Positions 35,936 to 46,994 of a stretch of DNA of 64,000 bases are shown here, piece after piece. Made by a program: the position numbers and the translations under genes. The stretch's first letter is position 1. Every line of letters begins with the position of its first letter. The stretch is taken from assembly GCA_961205875.1 (NCBI GenBank), contig OY540812.1, positions 32,311,098 through 32,375,097 on the forward strand. Direction: 5' to 3'. A model generated the notes under the pieces. That model searched no databases. It was not told where the DNA came from and was given only the letters and a program-made list of their open reading frames with translations. The stretch is from Sialis fuliginosa. Lineage: Eukaryota; Arthropoda; Insecta; Megaloptera; Sialidae.

Positions 35936-37262
35936 CATTTGATCGAACATGTCCATTTTACCCCTTTTTTTCCTCCACAATTCTAATAATTTTACATAAT
36001 GACTATTAATGATTATTAATTTGTCCAGATTTTTATCATATATGGAAAATATAAGGGTTTTCAGGAGTTGACCGCAATCAGGACATTAGACGGTAGAGTT
36101 GTATATTTACTTTTTAAGCAAGCTGCGACAAATTTCCCCTCTTTATAATCGAAAAATGATATGACCGCAATCAGGAAACAACCGGTAAAACCATACTACC
36201 GTGAATTTAAAACACTTTGAAAACCGCTGACACAATTCAACAGTGGTTTCGTTTAATATTAGACTTTAATGTAATATTTTATATGGATTACAGCAAATAA
36301 ATAACATTTAATATTAAAACTTGGTTGTTTTTAAGCGAATCTGCGATACGCCTTGTGAATTTTTACCGGACATTGAACTAGTATTTTTTAGCATCCTTGT
36401 TAACATCGCGTCTTTCCGTCCATTGTGAGAATACTTCATCTTATGTCATGTTTATCTACATAGTTCCTGTAATACACACTCTTTTAATAACTTCAGATAC
36501 CAAATAGGTTTGTTTTAACATTATCAATGAAATTAATAAATCGGTGCTTTAGTTTAGAGTTGGACGCGGGCCGCAAAAATTTTGGGGTCACGTCCGTGAG
36601 GGAATCGTTATCACTACTGGCGAACTAAATAGTGTACTTTTTATTCTTTGTAAATTTTAGCATAGTTAATCCTTTAGGAGATAAAAATAAATTAAAAATA
36701 ATTAAAATATTCAAAATAATGTAATGTAATATTGCTTAAATAAAGCAATTGGTAGTCTTAACATCCTTAAAGTAGGTGTTTTAATGGGTAATATGTTGCA
36801 GTTATATGTCAGGAAGCAGAGTGTTTGAGAATTTGTCGGTTTTCATATAAAAATTATTGTTTTTTTTTTTTAATAAAGTAAAAATTTTTTTTGTCTCAAA
36901 ATGCCGATCTATGAAGATCTGATTTGATAACTTCAGATCTAAAATTAGGAATTATTATGAATAATTTAATATTGAATTAATTTTTTTACACAAAGAAAAC
37001 TATTTTTAGAAGTGTCCATATTTCCAGAACTACCTAATTGTAGATATATAAAACGCCAACGTTTCAAAAACATAATTAAAAACCCTTCGATTTCAAAATT
37101 TCCGTTTCAGGTCAAGACAAACACTTTTCGTTTAATGTCTTTCTGTTCTCTTGCCAGATTTTAATCAAACTTTGTTTGTAGGTGTTCGCAAAAATCACAA
37201 ATATTACGCATATAACGTGAAATTATATATAATATTTTTTTAGAGTTAAGTATTAAATTCTT
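35936..37262. other. AT-rich stretch, no gene seen
   Basis: A small R4-like fragment ('gtttcaggtcaagacaaaca') is at 37105-37150. 'gttggacgcgggccgcaaaa' at 36560 is a short GC-rich patch. Nothing else is visible. Confidence 0.5.
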
Positions 37263-37757
37263 TGTTAACTGTATTGGTAAAATATTTCAGTCTTGAGTGC
37301 TTTAAGAGTAAGGTAAACTATTTTTTGGAATTGATGGGATTATTTTTTGTAATTCCCATGAATTCATACTACTAATAAAATAAGTAGGTATCTTTATATA
37401 GTTTGGTTTTTAAATTATAGTCTTTTATTTTGTTTATGTTTTTTATCCAGTAATGGACCAAGTAAAACCAGTAATGGATACTCAGTGATGGACATTTGCT
37501 TATGATTACAAAATTGTAAGTACTACGATACAAAAGTTATAAAATAAAGAATCGTAAAATATAATAATCAATAAATAGATTACACTAATAATTAGTTTAA
37601 ACCTCCACAATTTTTACACCCATTGGCCGATTGTCATCGAATTAAACTGTTTTACAGTTAAGTGTCTATATATTATAATTCACTAATGGCAGTAATATTT
37701 CTAATTAAGTACATTTAATTAAACAAGAGTCCAACACTGGTGCCAGTACCTTATCTC
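37263..37757 (-). repeat. R1 element copy
   Basis: It runs from 'cagtcttgagtgctttaaga' to the intact end 'cactggtgccagtacctt'. Shared internal blocks are 'gtaatggacac', 'actacgatacaaaagttata' and 'aattaaactgttttacagt'. Confidence 0.8.
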
Positions 37758-37764
37758 CCTATTC

Positions 37765-38000
37765 TTAAGAAAGTACTTGATTGTAAATAAAGAGTGGTCT
37801 ACGAGTAGTAAAATGTTTGGAAGCACTGGTACATGTAAGTGTATAGTTTTTGTCTCTGCGCGAGACGTGTCCCTCTCGAATGACTCGGCAGATCCATGAG
37901 AATTAACTCCAATACTGGAGTGTATTCCAATAGTGCATTCCCACCTCCTGAAGCTAGTTTTTCGTACACGCTCCAAGGCCAATTGTTTATGTCAGAATGA
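37765..38000 (-). other. Unrecognised segment with an open - frame
   Basis: On the - strand 37719-37982 is open from ATG. The part that lies outside R1 reads MALERVRKTSFRRWECTIGI, then HSSIGVNSHGSAESFERDTS, then RAETKTIHLHVPVLPNILLL. Composition is more balanced than its surroundings and the residue mix is protein-like. I do not recognise a family. The last residues run into R1. It could be an exon remnant or chance. Confidence 0.25.
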
Positions 38001-39077
38001 GTCTCACAAGACGCTCAGTAAATCATACCAGTGTATGTAAATACTTAGCTATTGTGTGTATGTAATCTTCTAAAACTGGCTTTTAGATTAATAGCTATTT
38101 ACATGCATTTATACTACACTGGAAAAATAATGGTCTAAATGTGAATAACGTAGAAAAACGGCTATTGTCATTTGTTTATTACAAAAAAAATAGTATATAC
38201 AATGATTAATTAAAGGCTGTAGCGGGAATAAGCATGCAAATATAAAATCGCTTCGAAATGTTTATAATCGTCTTTAGTAGTAACAAATTACATTGCCGCT
38301 GCGAAGAAACTACAAGGAAGATATTGTTTTTTTTCAAAATAAAATTTTCTCAGCAAAGATTTGTTTTATATAATAAAAAAAACACATACACTTTTCATCC
38401 CTCTATAGTCCATAGTATAAAAATAAATTATTTCATACTGCAGTTCTGCATTTAAATCGTAAGTATAAATAAACATTATTTTTTTGTTGTAGAAAAAATT
38501 TATTTTACTAATTCGTTAATTTACATTTTTTTATTTATTGTTAGTGATTTTTCAAAGATTTCATATTTAAAAAAAAAGGAAGTACAAATAATTCCCCAAA
38601 ATGATTGTCTTTCCCAAATAATGTCAATTGACAACCCTAATATATGTGTATCCAGACTATAGAATTCAGTAATCCTTCCGTTTACGCAGTTAATGGGTTC
38701 TATGAAAACATCGTGTAAAAAAAACTCGTAAATGATAGAAAGCCGTGAATAAAATAGCTCTCTGTTCCATAATCTCAAATATTTTATTCTTAGTGAGATA
38801 TATATTTTTTTAAATAAAATTTAACAGGTTCTAACAACAAGTTTTTGATTAACTATCATAAAAAATATAGCATATTATTGTTAATGTTTATTCAAAATCA
38901 ATTAAATTTTTAATCACAAAAATTAACAGTTACATTTATGTTTTCCATAAATTGGCACCAATAGGTTACAGAATAAATATTAAATACACTTCATGAAGAG
39001 TCAAAGTTCGGGGGAATACCCGAGTTCTGTTATACATGTACGTGGTGACAACCGGTGTCTAGTAGAGTAGTCAACAT
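38001..39077. other. AT-rich stretch, no gene seen
   Basis: No feature recognised. Confidence 0.55.
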
Positions 39078-39688
39078 CAGTGGCATCTTTAAGGGGGGGG
39101 GGGTCACTCCGGATGGCACCCTCAATGGGGTGACATCATGTAATATGTTTTAAAAACGCCTATTTATCTAATTGCTTTAGTTATTTTAAGCTTCCAGGGA
39201 GTAAAATGTGTATATAAATCGTAAGTATATAATATCGGTTTTTGTTCCGATTCGAGTAAAAAAATATATTTCGGTTCGGTTTCGGTTTTCGTTCCGCAAA
39301 AAATAACGGTTTTTCCGATTTTCGATTCAGCTCCGAGTGAAAAATGATTTGTATTAAAAAAAATTTTCTACCATAATTTAGAACATTTTATGGTACTTGT
39401 ATGATAGTGGGAAATAAGATCATGTAACGCGCGTATTTTAACATGTACTGAACCGTAAAAACCGATATTTTTATTTTGGTTCTGTTCCGGTTTTCGTTCC
39501 GGCAAAAAATAACGATTTTTCCGGTTTTCGGTTCAGTTCCGATTCGAAGCCCTGTAAAAAACCATCCCATATAATTTAAAAATATATATATTTTTACTGT
39601 CGTTAAAAAATCATAGGGGTAACGACTTGGCGGGGGGGGGACACTATCGATTTCCGCCTCAGTGTCACCCCCCCTGTAGACGCCACTG
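39078..39688. mobile_element. hAT-like element without a clean target duplication
   Basis: The ends CAGTGGCATCT and 'tagacgccactg' are inverted hAT-like termini, and near each end a G/C homopolymer runs ('aagggggggggggtcac', 'gtgtcacccccc'). The flanking 8-mers GTCAACAT and GAACATGT do not match. Inside, 39237-39345 and 39455-39550 are a diverged duplication of 'ttccggttttcgttccg' words. Confidence 0.6.
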
Positions 39689-39810
39689 GAACATGTAGTG
39701 AAGAATACATATAAAGTAAATCCGCCTAAATGAAGGGATTACTGTATTTGAATCCGAATTTGTAAATAGTAAATTGAAATTAATGAAAGTATCGATATTT
39801 GGAACCATTT

Positions 39811-40342
39811 ATACAGGATGTTCTCTAAACATACCGACAAACTTTCAGGTGTTGTTCAGAGAATTAAAACAATAGCTGTTTGTTAATAAACCCATGCCCA
39901 TAAATGAGTCATTCGTTTTAGCAGTAGAACAAGAGAAAGGACTGCACAAAAGCAATGAATTTTACCTTTTACTTGAATTTTTTTGTAATTTTTTAAAATT
40001 ATTTCTTAGTTTTTTTATAAGTAATTGCCGAACCGAAAAACTAAAAAAATGTCACCAAAAGTTCTAAAAAAAAATTTCTTTATATTCACTGACTAATTAA
40101 AAGCTCTTTAATTCTTTTGACTCTCTAAGAAATAAAAATAAATATAAACATAAAATATATCGATGCTCATCCGGAGCAGGAATAGGTTAATCAGCACACT
40201 ATGAACTATTTAATTTTGTTTCTTTTGCTTTACTACTAAAACGGGTCGTTTGAGGACATGGGTTTATTAACAAAAAACGATTATTTTAATGTCCTCAATA
40301 ACTCCTGAAAGTTTGCCGGTATGTTTACGAGACACCCTGTAT
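39811..40342. mobile_element. Foldback element, 'atacagg' ends
   Basis: The left arm 'acataccgacaaactttcag' and 'aataaacccatg' returns inverted at the right as 'catgggtttattaac', 'ctgaaagtttgccggtatgt' and 'gacaccctgtat'. The arms are about 125 bp, the total 532 bp. It has no coding region. Confidence 0.75.
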
Positions 40343-40394
40343 ATAAATAGTTAATGTCGTTACGAGTTGAGACATCGTATCTAAACACGCGAAT

Positions 40395-40560
40395 GGATAA
40401 GTGTAACAAAGCAAAGAAGAGCAGCAGAAACAGGTTCAACGTTCTTCACAGCAGGTTATTCTGTTGAGGTCCGTTTCCGGACTACCAGCACCGGCTAATG
40501 TGCTCTTCCTCAGTTCGTTGCGTCCAGAGGATGTTCTTACCAACACGCACGCCATCTTTG
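40395..40560 (-). other. Balanced-composition segment, possible exon
   Basis: On the - strand an ATG at 40552-40550 opens MACVLVRTSSGRNELRKSTL and runs 39 codons to a stop. A strong donor-like GTAAGA follows its fifth codon ('gtgttg|gtaaga'). No homology is recognised. It may be a short first coding exon or chance. Confidence 0.2.
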
Positions 40561-40670
40561 CGTTATACTTTTAATTAATATTTAAATAAGACCAAACCGT
40601 GTCTATATATCTCATATCATTATTAAACTTATGTTAAACCAGTGCTTATCAAACTGAGATGATACTGGAA

Positions 40671-41375
40671 TTGCTTCCTCACAATATCGAAGATACCAGA
40701 AGCTTTGTGATCGTTTTAAAATGAGAAAAAAAATTGTTCTCCGATTTCAACATTTTAAATTGATCTTTCCGTTTAAGGTCAAGACAAACACTTTTCGTTC
40801 CGTGTCTGTCTGTCTGTCTGTCCATCCGTGTGTCCATGTGTGTATCTGTTCCCTGAATCCTTGTCACACGCATAATTCATGAACCGCTGATTCGATATTA
40901 ATGAAACTTGGTTGGATGGTTGGGTCTGGCGTGCGGACGGTCCCATTTCAAAATCGTATGTAAGGGGAAGAGGTGAGATCCCAAAATATTTATTTTTTCA
41001 AGATATCTCAAGAACGACACATGTTACGTGAAAATTGTATAGAATCTTTTTTGTATAGCCTTCAATTTCCTACAATATAGGACTACAATGTTTGTTGTAA
41101 AATATTGCCTTACAAAGATTTGTTTCAATTTGCTTTAAAAAATCTCGTTTTGTTTTTTTTAAATTGATACTTACTTTGTCATATTAAATGTCATTTTGAA
41201 TTTGAATAAATTTAGATTTAGATTGAAAATGTCAAAAAATTAAAAATATACCAAAAAATAATCAGGTGCGTCTAAATTAAGAAAGATTTCGAACTTATAT
41301 TTTTTAGTAAAACTGTAGAAAAATTAAATGGTTAAACAATGCCAGGCAATTTATTTTAACACTTTATCGGTTGTC
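40671..41375 (-). mobile_element. R4 element, inverted copy
   Basis: It starts 'ttgcttcctcacaatatcga' and shares 'aaaatgagaaaaaaaattgt', 'ccctgaatccttgtcacacg' and 'gtcattttgaa' with the other R4 copies. The far terminus is diverged or missing. Confidence 0.75.
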
Positions 41376-41399
41376 GTCCCCCCCCCACGTTTTTATGCT

Positions 41400-41675
41400 A
41401 CTGCTCAGTGATGACATTAGCTAATGATAAGTACTACGACACAAAAGTTATAAAATAAAGAATCATAAAATTATAAACAATGTAAAGCAAATGCTATAGA
41501 TTACACTAATAATTAGTTTAAATGTCCACTATTTGACACCCATTGGGCGAATATCATCAAATTAAACTGTTTTACAGTCTATAGATTATGATTCAGTTAT
41601 GGTAGTAATCAAATATCAACAAATATTTATAATTCAGTACATTTAATTAAACAAAGACTGGTGCCAGTACCTTAT
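41400..41675 (-). repeat. R1 element, truncated copy
   Basis: Only one end is present, from 'gtactacgacacaaaagtta' to the terminus 'gactggtgccagtacctt'. Confidence 0.8.
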
Positions 41676-42099
41676 CAGAATATTACCAATTTCATTGGAA
41701 GGAGAATCGAGTCTGTATTTTTAATAAAAATGAGAGGGATGCACAACATTAAAAGTTTGCGCAACTCTGATCTTTATAGGGAAAGTGTACTTTGAAACGG
41801 TCTTTATCTCAAGTCTTTGGAAATTTTACAAAAATCTGTTTCTATTACCCCCAGTAGTGCTGTAATACATTTTTTATATTCTTTATCATAGATGACGGTT
41901 GGCACAATTGGTATTAAAGAAGATGGATCGTCATTTTAATCAAAGTTTCAGTTTTGTTCAGCTTTAAAGTAATTATTTTCTATAATTATTATACGTTTTT
42001 ATCCAGTTTATTTATAAATTTTATTTTTACTAATACACTGTTAAAAGGATTATATTTTTGTATAATAATGTATATTAATCATGTTTCTGATGAGAACAG
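41676..42099. other. AT-rich stretch, no gene seen
   Basis: Nothing recognised. Confidence 0.5.
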
Positions 42100-42345
42100 G
42101 TTATCAGAGCGCCCCCCCCCCGCCACCCTCTAATTTTTTTACCTATCGATGCAAAAAATCTTAAAAAATTCCAGAATGTAGTTTTTAATTAGTACTTTCA
42201 GTGAAAATTATAACGAACACTGTAGTAAAAATAGTTTATGAAAAATTTTGGAATAACTCTTTTTTTATAAATCGTATTGAAAATTACTACGGAATCCTAT
42301 CAAGTGAGTGCCCAACACGCACTTGGCCGTTTTATTATTATAATT
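42100..42345 (+). repeat. R3 element, right part
   Basis: 'gtagtttttaattagtactt', 'ttataacgaacactgta', 'aataactctttttttataaa' and 'actacggaatcctatcaag' match the right part of 56789-57730. Its 'aataactctttttttataaa' block is the uninterrupted version of the site where the 57.4-kb insertion sits. Confidence 0.85.
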
Positions 42346-42557
42346 ACAATTATATTTTTATAACCATTCTCTCTTCAACCAAACCGAAAAGAGTTTTTTG
42401 CAGAAAGTTTTTTTGTAAATTATAATTTAAATAATTTGTTATAGCTATGAGCTATGTAATAATGTAAACTTTATTTTGAATGAAACTGCAATCACAAAAA
42501 AAGTTAATATAAATATATCTCCTAATACTTATCATCAAAGAGTTATAGCCTTTTGTA

Positions 42558-42665
42558 CACTGAAAAAAAGAATTGGTTGAATTTACCTATCATAGTTAAA
42601 TTGAACCAAATTTTTGGTTGAATTTAACTATGATAGGTAAATTTATCCAATTCTTTTTTTCAGTG
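42558..42665. mobile_element. Hairpin MITE with TA target (Tc1/mariner-like)
   Basis: This 108-bp near-perfect hairpin has ends CACTGAAAAAAAGAATTGG and CCAATTCTTTTTTTCAGTG, flanked by TA on both sides. The inner arms 'cctatcatagttaaatt' and 'aatttaactatgatagg' pair around a loop of about 15 bases. The TA target is typical of Tc1/mariner. Confidence 0.85.
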
Positions 42666-42754
42666 TATTGCTATTACACGTAACATGATTAAAAACGAAT
42701 GGAGGTATATTTATTATTTATATTAACTTTCCATCTTATTTTTAATAATTTTGT

Positions 42755-43139
42755 GTCATTTGAAGCATCCGTATTAAGTAAAATTCTGCAGTACTGATTT
42801 TATGACAAATCAACAAAGTATATTTTTGTGTATTTTGTATCATATAATCTAAATGTACCCAACTCAGGAAAAAATTCAAGGACAAAAAAATAGTTGATAA
42901 AAATCGGCGGGCCCACTGGCCCCATGCACCTCTGGTCTAAATTATTATTATTTGATACTGGAAATCGATAACACTTATTAATACCAATCTCTATATAAAA
43001 TTTTATAACTGTAGCATAATGGGTTCTCTAGATATTAAATAAACACTTTTTTGAGTAAAAGACTGTAGCTCCCTCACAAAGAATTTCCGGGCATTGGTTC
43101 ACACAATTTTTTTACACTAGTTGTAAATCATCCTGTATG
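42755..43139 (+). repeat. R2 single arm
   Basis: 'gcatccgtattaagtaaaat', 'atcggcgggcccactggccc' and 'gggttctctagatattaaat' match the arms of 30741-31920. There is no second arm here. Confidence 0.8.
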
Positions 43140-43635
43140 TAAGCTAGTTGCAAAGTTATTAATTGAAAAAAAATTATTGAATCAATATTCGAAAAACCAG
43201 TTACAACAGCCAAAACTGGTTTTCAATTAACGTATTAAAAAAAATAGAAAAATATCTCACGTATATGCTTTTGACCACTCCCTCACGTACTTATACGTAA
43301 AATTTTACTGGCCCCACTGCTCCCTAAAACTTTTTTCATTTTTTTGTGAGCGATCATTTTGGTGATAACGTATTTTTTCCGAAAAATGTTAAAAGAATGT
43401 ATAAAAAATACATCATATATTTTGTTGAATTTGTGCTTCAATAAGCTTTCGTTTGCATATACGCTTAAAAAATTCCATTTCTCAATTTACCCCCAGAGAA
43501 AAAATTCTATTGTTTTATACTTCACATTTATAAATGGGCCACCGCACCCATCTTTGTGCTAATTTTCAAAATTTCACGTCGAATAGTTTTAAATAAAATT
43601 GTTTGTGACAGATGGATAGACGAAACACTAAAGGT
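43140..43635. other. AT-rich stretch, no gene seen
   Basis: Short words shared with 33420-33900 ('ttgtgcttcaataa', 'aatttacccc') suggest a diverged repeat. No gene is visible. Confidence 0.5.
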
Positions 43636-44432
43636 CGATCCACACTATCGTGCCGGTCCCGGTCCGGTCTCGCTCCAGTCAAATATTCAGTATAGTAAAT
43701 ACTGTATCGTAGCGTGATTGGACCGAGACTGGCACAATACCTAGAATCGAGCGGGGTAAATATGAAACACCAAAAAAATGGGGTAAAAATGAAACAAACT
43801 TGCAACTAAAAAACTAATTTGTTTATAGGAGAATTATAAAAACTGACATCATCATTAAAGGTTTGTTAAAGTGACCTGAAAATATGAATCACCTAATAAG
43901 TGATGTGTAACCCCTACAGATTTTTTCCCTGTTAGTTGATGTCAAAACGTGTGAATTAAATTTTAATTCTTTGCACATAATTTTCTCATTTCTGTATAGC
44001 TCAGATATTAATTAAAGTTACAATTTCACATTGATATGCCACAAAGAAGATAAATCAAAGATGCCTTTGTAGCTTTTCTTTTAATTTTTCGATAAATATT
44101 TTCGATTAGAGACCTGTTTCACTTTTTCACAAATTAGAGGTTAAAAATGAAACACACCTTTTTCATTTTTAAAGTTCGTGTTATATCATACAGTTCAAAT
44201 GATGTAAGTGTTTAAAATGGTTATTCATAAGTGCATCTAGTAGAAAAAATTAAAGTATGAATTTGTATCGTTAACTGTCAAAAAACATGAAAGATTTGTA
44301 TTTTGTTTCACTTTTACCCCAGTTGACCCTATAGTGTGAATGATTTCATTGTTTATTGTATATTTATATTTGATTGAAGCGAGACCGGGCCGAGACCGTA
44401 CCGGGACCGGCACGATAGTCTGGATCGATAGT
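43636..44432. mobile_element. R7 element carrying a nested insertion
   Basis: The outer ends 'cgtgccggtcccggtccggt' and 'accgtaccgggaccggcacg' are inverted. About 590 bp (43743-44330) sits inside, starting near 'cggggtaaatatgaaac' and ending 'gtttcacttttacccc', itself an inverted pair. The 28333-28507 copy reads straight through this point ('gtaggtatcgc' inverted to 'acctacagtgtgaatg'). Confidence 0.75.
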
Positions 44433-44539
44433 GGGAATTAATTTTATGAAGAATAATAATTTGATTGATATCGGTCAACGTTGTTAGAATCCGCACATTT
44501 TGTCTACGATTTTGTTGACTTTTTATTTTTATAATACCG

Positions 44540-44880
44540 GGAATTAGTTCTCTACTTGTCTATCTTTATAGGTATTACAAGGATGTACTAGATACATATA
44601 CTTTTTCAAAGTAACGACTTCTTTGTATAATTTATGTAGATATTTTCTCGTAGAATTTGAAAAGCGTGGATTTACGAAGAAGCCGGTGTTTGTTTCACGA
44701 GAGAACAGTTCACCGCAATTGACATGGTGGTTTTTTGTAAATGCACGCGAGAAATCATGGGACCATTTCGTCAGATTCGAGCTAACCAACGGAGCGTGGT
44801 GTTTTTTCTGTTCAAGATTGCCGGCCATCGTAATGACATAAGGCTGTAACTGTGGCCAGAAGCATGACACACAACATTTT
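44540..44880. other. Unrecognised segment open on both strands
   Basis: The - frame 44544-44870 (108 codons) includes HHAPLVSSNLTKWSHDFSRA and NHHVNCGELFSRETNTGFFV. The + frame 44623-44841 (72 codons) includes NSSPQLTWWFFVNAREKSWD. The local composition is more balanced than the surroundings. I recognise neither protein. Only one strand can be coding; the - frame is longer and reads like a real protein. Confidence 0.3.
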
Positions 44881-45305
44881 AACAGTGGCAGTGCATGAAT
44901 ATATATATATTTATTAATGTTATTAATTGGGTGAACTTAGAACGATTCTTTTATAGTGGCTCGAAGTAAAACAGTAGGCGTAAAATATGTCACGTAAAAT
45001 TAACTTATTTTAAACCCCTCCGTCTCCCTTTATCACGCTGCATCACGTCTTTTTTCAACTCCCTAACTAATTATACATCAAAAAACCTGAAGCTCCCTCA
45101 AATTTATGATCAAAAACAACGTCCATGGCGGGTGAAAAATAAAATCTATAGTCTAAATTGATGTAGGTATTCCAAATGTCTTCTCGTCACATATTATCAC
45201 GCTAGATAATTGCCCCCCCCCCCCACATTCCCCCTTTTTGCATACGTATTTATATCGACTTGTTATAAATTTTCAGAAATCATTATGTAAAAATAAAATA
45301 CTTGA
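44881..45305. other. AT-rich stretch, no gene seen
   Basis: A C11 run is at 45212-45223. Nothing else is visible. Confidence 0.5.
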
Positions 45306-45313
45306 TTAAAACG

Positions 45314-45715
45314 CATAGCGTACCGCGGAGGGGACAAAGGGGACGCTTGCTCCAGGCGGCACTACTAGGGGTGGCAAATTTAGACAAAAAAAAAATATTT
45401 ATTAATCTAAAACTATTATAAAATAGGTCATCAAAATGAGTAAAACGCGGAGGAGGGGGGGGGGGGGATTTGAGGTAACAACGAAAAAAAGGTAATCAAA
45501 ATTAGTAGAAAGTGCAATATTGTAGGTCTGAGGTAGCAACGGGAAAAAGGTCATATAATTTCTTATAAAACGCAATATTGTAGATTAGGGGCAGCAAATT
45601 TGAGGTAGCAACGTAAAAAAATTATTTAATTTTCATATTTATCATATATTGTAGGGGGGAGGGGCGGAAAATTTGCCATCTGCCCCTAGTGACTAAAACC
45701 TACGGTACGCCACTG
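45314..45715. mobile_element. hAT-like element, near-exact target duplication
   Basis: The ends CATAGCGTACCG and CGGTACGCCACTG are decayed inverted hAT termini, flanked by TTAAAACG (45306-45313) and TCAAAACG (45716-45723), 7 of 8 matching. It contains repeated 'aggtagcaacg' words and a G11 run. Confidence 0.75.
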
Positions 45716-45950
45716 TCAAAACGTATTTATATTATGAATAACTATCAATTTACCAGAGCTGATACAAGTACTCAATAAAAATACTTGACGTGTAAAATAC
45801 TATTTGCTATTTTGTAAAATGTACTTGTAGTAAGCATTTCTATTACTTGTTAAAATCTAGTATTAATTACGAAAAATTACTTTAAGTATAAATTACTTTA
45901 AAAGTTATTTTTAAATGTTAAGTACTTCAAGTACTTTTAAATATGAATGC

Positions 45951-46171
45951 TGTTAAATCCCATGATTTAATTTAACGATTAACATAGAGGGTTATGAAAA
46001 CTGTGTTTTTTGATAGAAACAAAATCAGAATAACAATATGTGAAAATTTATACATTGAAAAAATACATATATCGTCGTAAAAAATAAAAATACCTAATAA
46101 TTTGTCAGTGTTTCATTTAAGAGTCAGCGAATATACATAAGTATTTAGTTTTACACACTAAGTATTTATCA
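45951..46171 (+). repeat. Left LTR
   Basis: TGTTAAATCCCATGATTT ... 'cactaagtatttatca'. It differs from the right LTR by a handful of substitutions and one short insertion around 'atatcgtcg', suggesting a fairly young insertion. Confidence 0.92.
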
Positions 46172-46249
46172 TTTGGTTCTTCGAGCCGACGATAGAAGAT
46201 AGAGATAGATAGAGATTGTTGGGTGTTTTGGTTTTGGAAGGAGAAGCGT

Positions 46250-46510
46250 GGATATATTTTTTATAGAAAAGGATTAGATTTAGAAAAAAAAACAGAGTAT
46301 ATATTGGAAGTGGTAATCTACCTTATAGAAAAGGATTAGATTTAGAAAAAACATCGTATATTGGAAGTCTGCCTTAAGAGAAAAAGGATAGGATTTGGAA
46401 GTGGCGTATATATTGGAGATCTGCCTTAAAGAAAAGGATCAGATTTAGAAAAAACTGCGTTTATATTGGAGATCTGCCTTAAAGAAGAAGGGGATTGGGT
46501 TTAGAAGTAT
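46250..46510 (+). repeat. Internal tandem repeat of the LTR element
   Basis: Four to five diverged units of about 60 bp carry 'gaaaaggattagatttagaa', 'tatattggaagt' and 'ctgcctta'. Confidence 0.85.
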
Positions 46511-46604
46511 CAGAAGAGAAGCTATAAGAAAACGATAAGTGTTTATTTTATTATGAAAATCATACTTTTCGTCGAAAAAAAGAGGATCATTTAAAACCTC
46601 TAGA

Positions 46605-46730
46605 ATGGGTAATAATGAAGTACACATATCAAAAGATGGAAAGGTTCGGTCTGCTGTTGTTGAATGTAAAAATGGGTATTAAACTAGAGCAATTGTAAAA
46701 TTATGTCCTTTACCATTTTATAATAGAAAA
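46605..46730 (+). pseudogene. BEL/Pao-like integrase C-terminal remnant
   Basis: One frame reads MGNNEVHISKDGKVRSAVVE, CKNGY, then a TAA stop, then TRAIVKLCPLPFYNRK. The DGKVRSA..V.....TRA..KLCPLP pattern is the conserved tail at the end of BEL/Pao polyproteins, just before the right LTR, which is where it is found here. A single in-frame stop interrupts it. This places the element in the BEL/Pao superfamily. Confidence 0.8.
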
Positions 46731-46762
46731 TAAGAAATTTGTATTTGGTTGGGGTGGCAGAA

Positions 46763-46989
46763 TGTTAAATCACATGATTTAATTTAACGATTAACATAGA
46801 GGGTTATGAAAACTGTGTTTTTTGATAGAAACAAAATCAGAATAACAATATGAGAAAATTTATACATTGAAAAAATACATATAAATACATCGTTGTAAAA
46901 AATAAAAATACCTAATAATTTGTCAGTGTTTCATTTAAGAGTCAGCGAATATACATAAGTATTTAGTTTTACACACTAAATATTTATCA
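46763..46989 (+). repeat. Right LTR
   Basis: TGTTAAATCACATGATTT ... 'cactaaatatttatca', 227 bp, followed directly by the AATGC duplication. Confidence 0.92.
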
Positions 46990-46994
46990 AATGC

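Larger units (their letters stand above)
45951..46989 (+). mobile_element. Short LTR retrotransposon (BEL/Pao-derived)
   Basis: This 1039-bp element has two direct LTRs (45951-46171 and 46763-46989), each starting TG and ending CA, flanked by an exact 5-bp duplication AATGC (45946-45950 and 46990-46994). Two bases after the left LTR lies a primer-binding-site-like TGGTTCTTCGAGCCG (46174-46188), which starts with the TGG expected to pair with tRNA CCA. A G-rich tract 'ggttggggtggcagaa' precedes the right LTR. The interior is only about 590 bp: a tandem repeat and a BEL/Pao-like integrase tail. It cannot encode its own proteins, so it is a non-autonomous TRIM-like element or a deletion derivative. 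Confidence 0.92.

Noticed and set aside
39069-39696. 8-bp target duplication around the 39.1-kb hAT-like element
   Set aside because: The flanking 8-mers GTCAACAT and GAACATGT do not match, so no duplication is claimed.
42084-42110. CTGATGAGAACAGGTTATCAG as another hammerhead
   Set aside because: A CUGAUGAG box is present, but no GAAA box follows a stem II, and neither stem I nor stem III can form.
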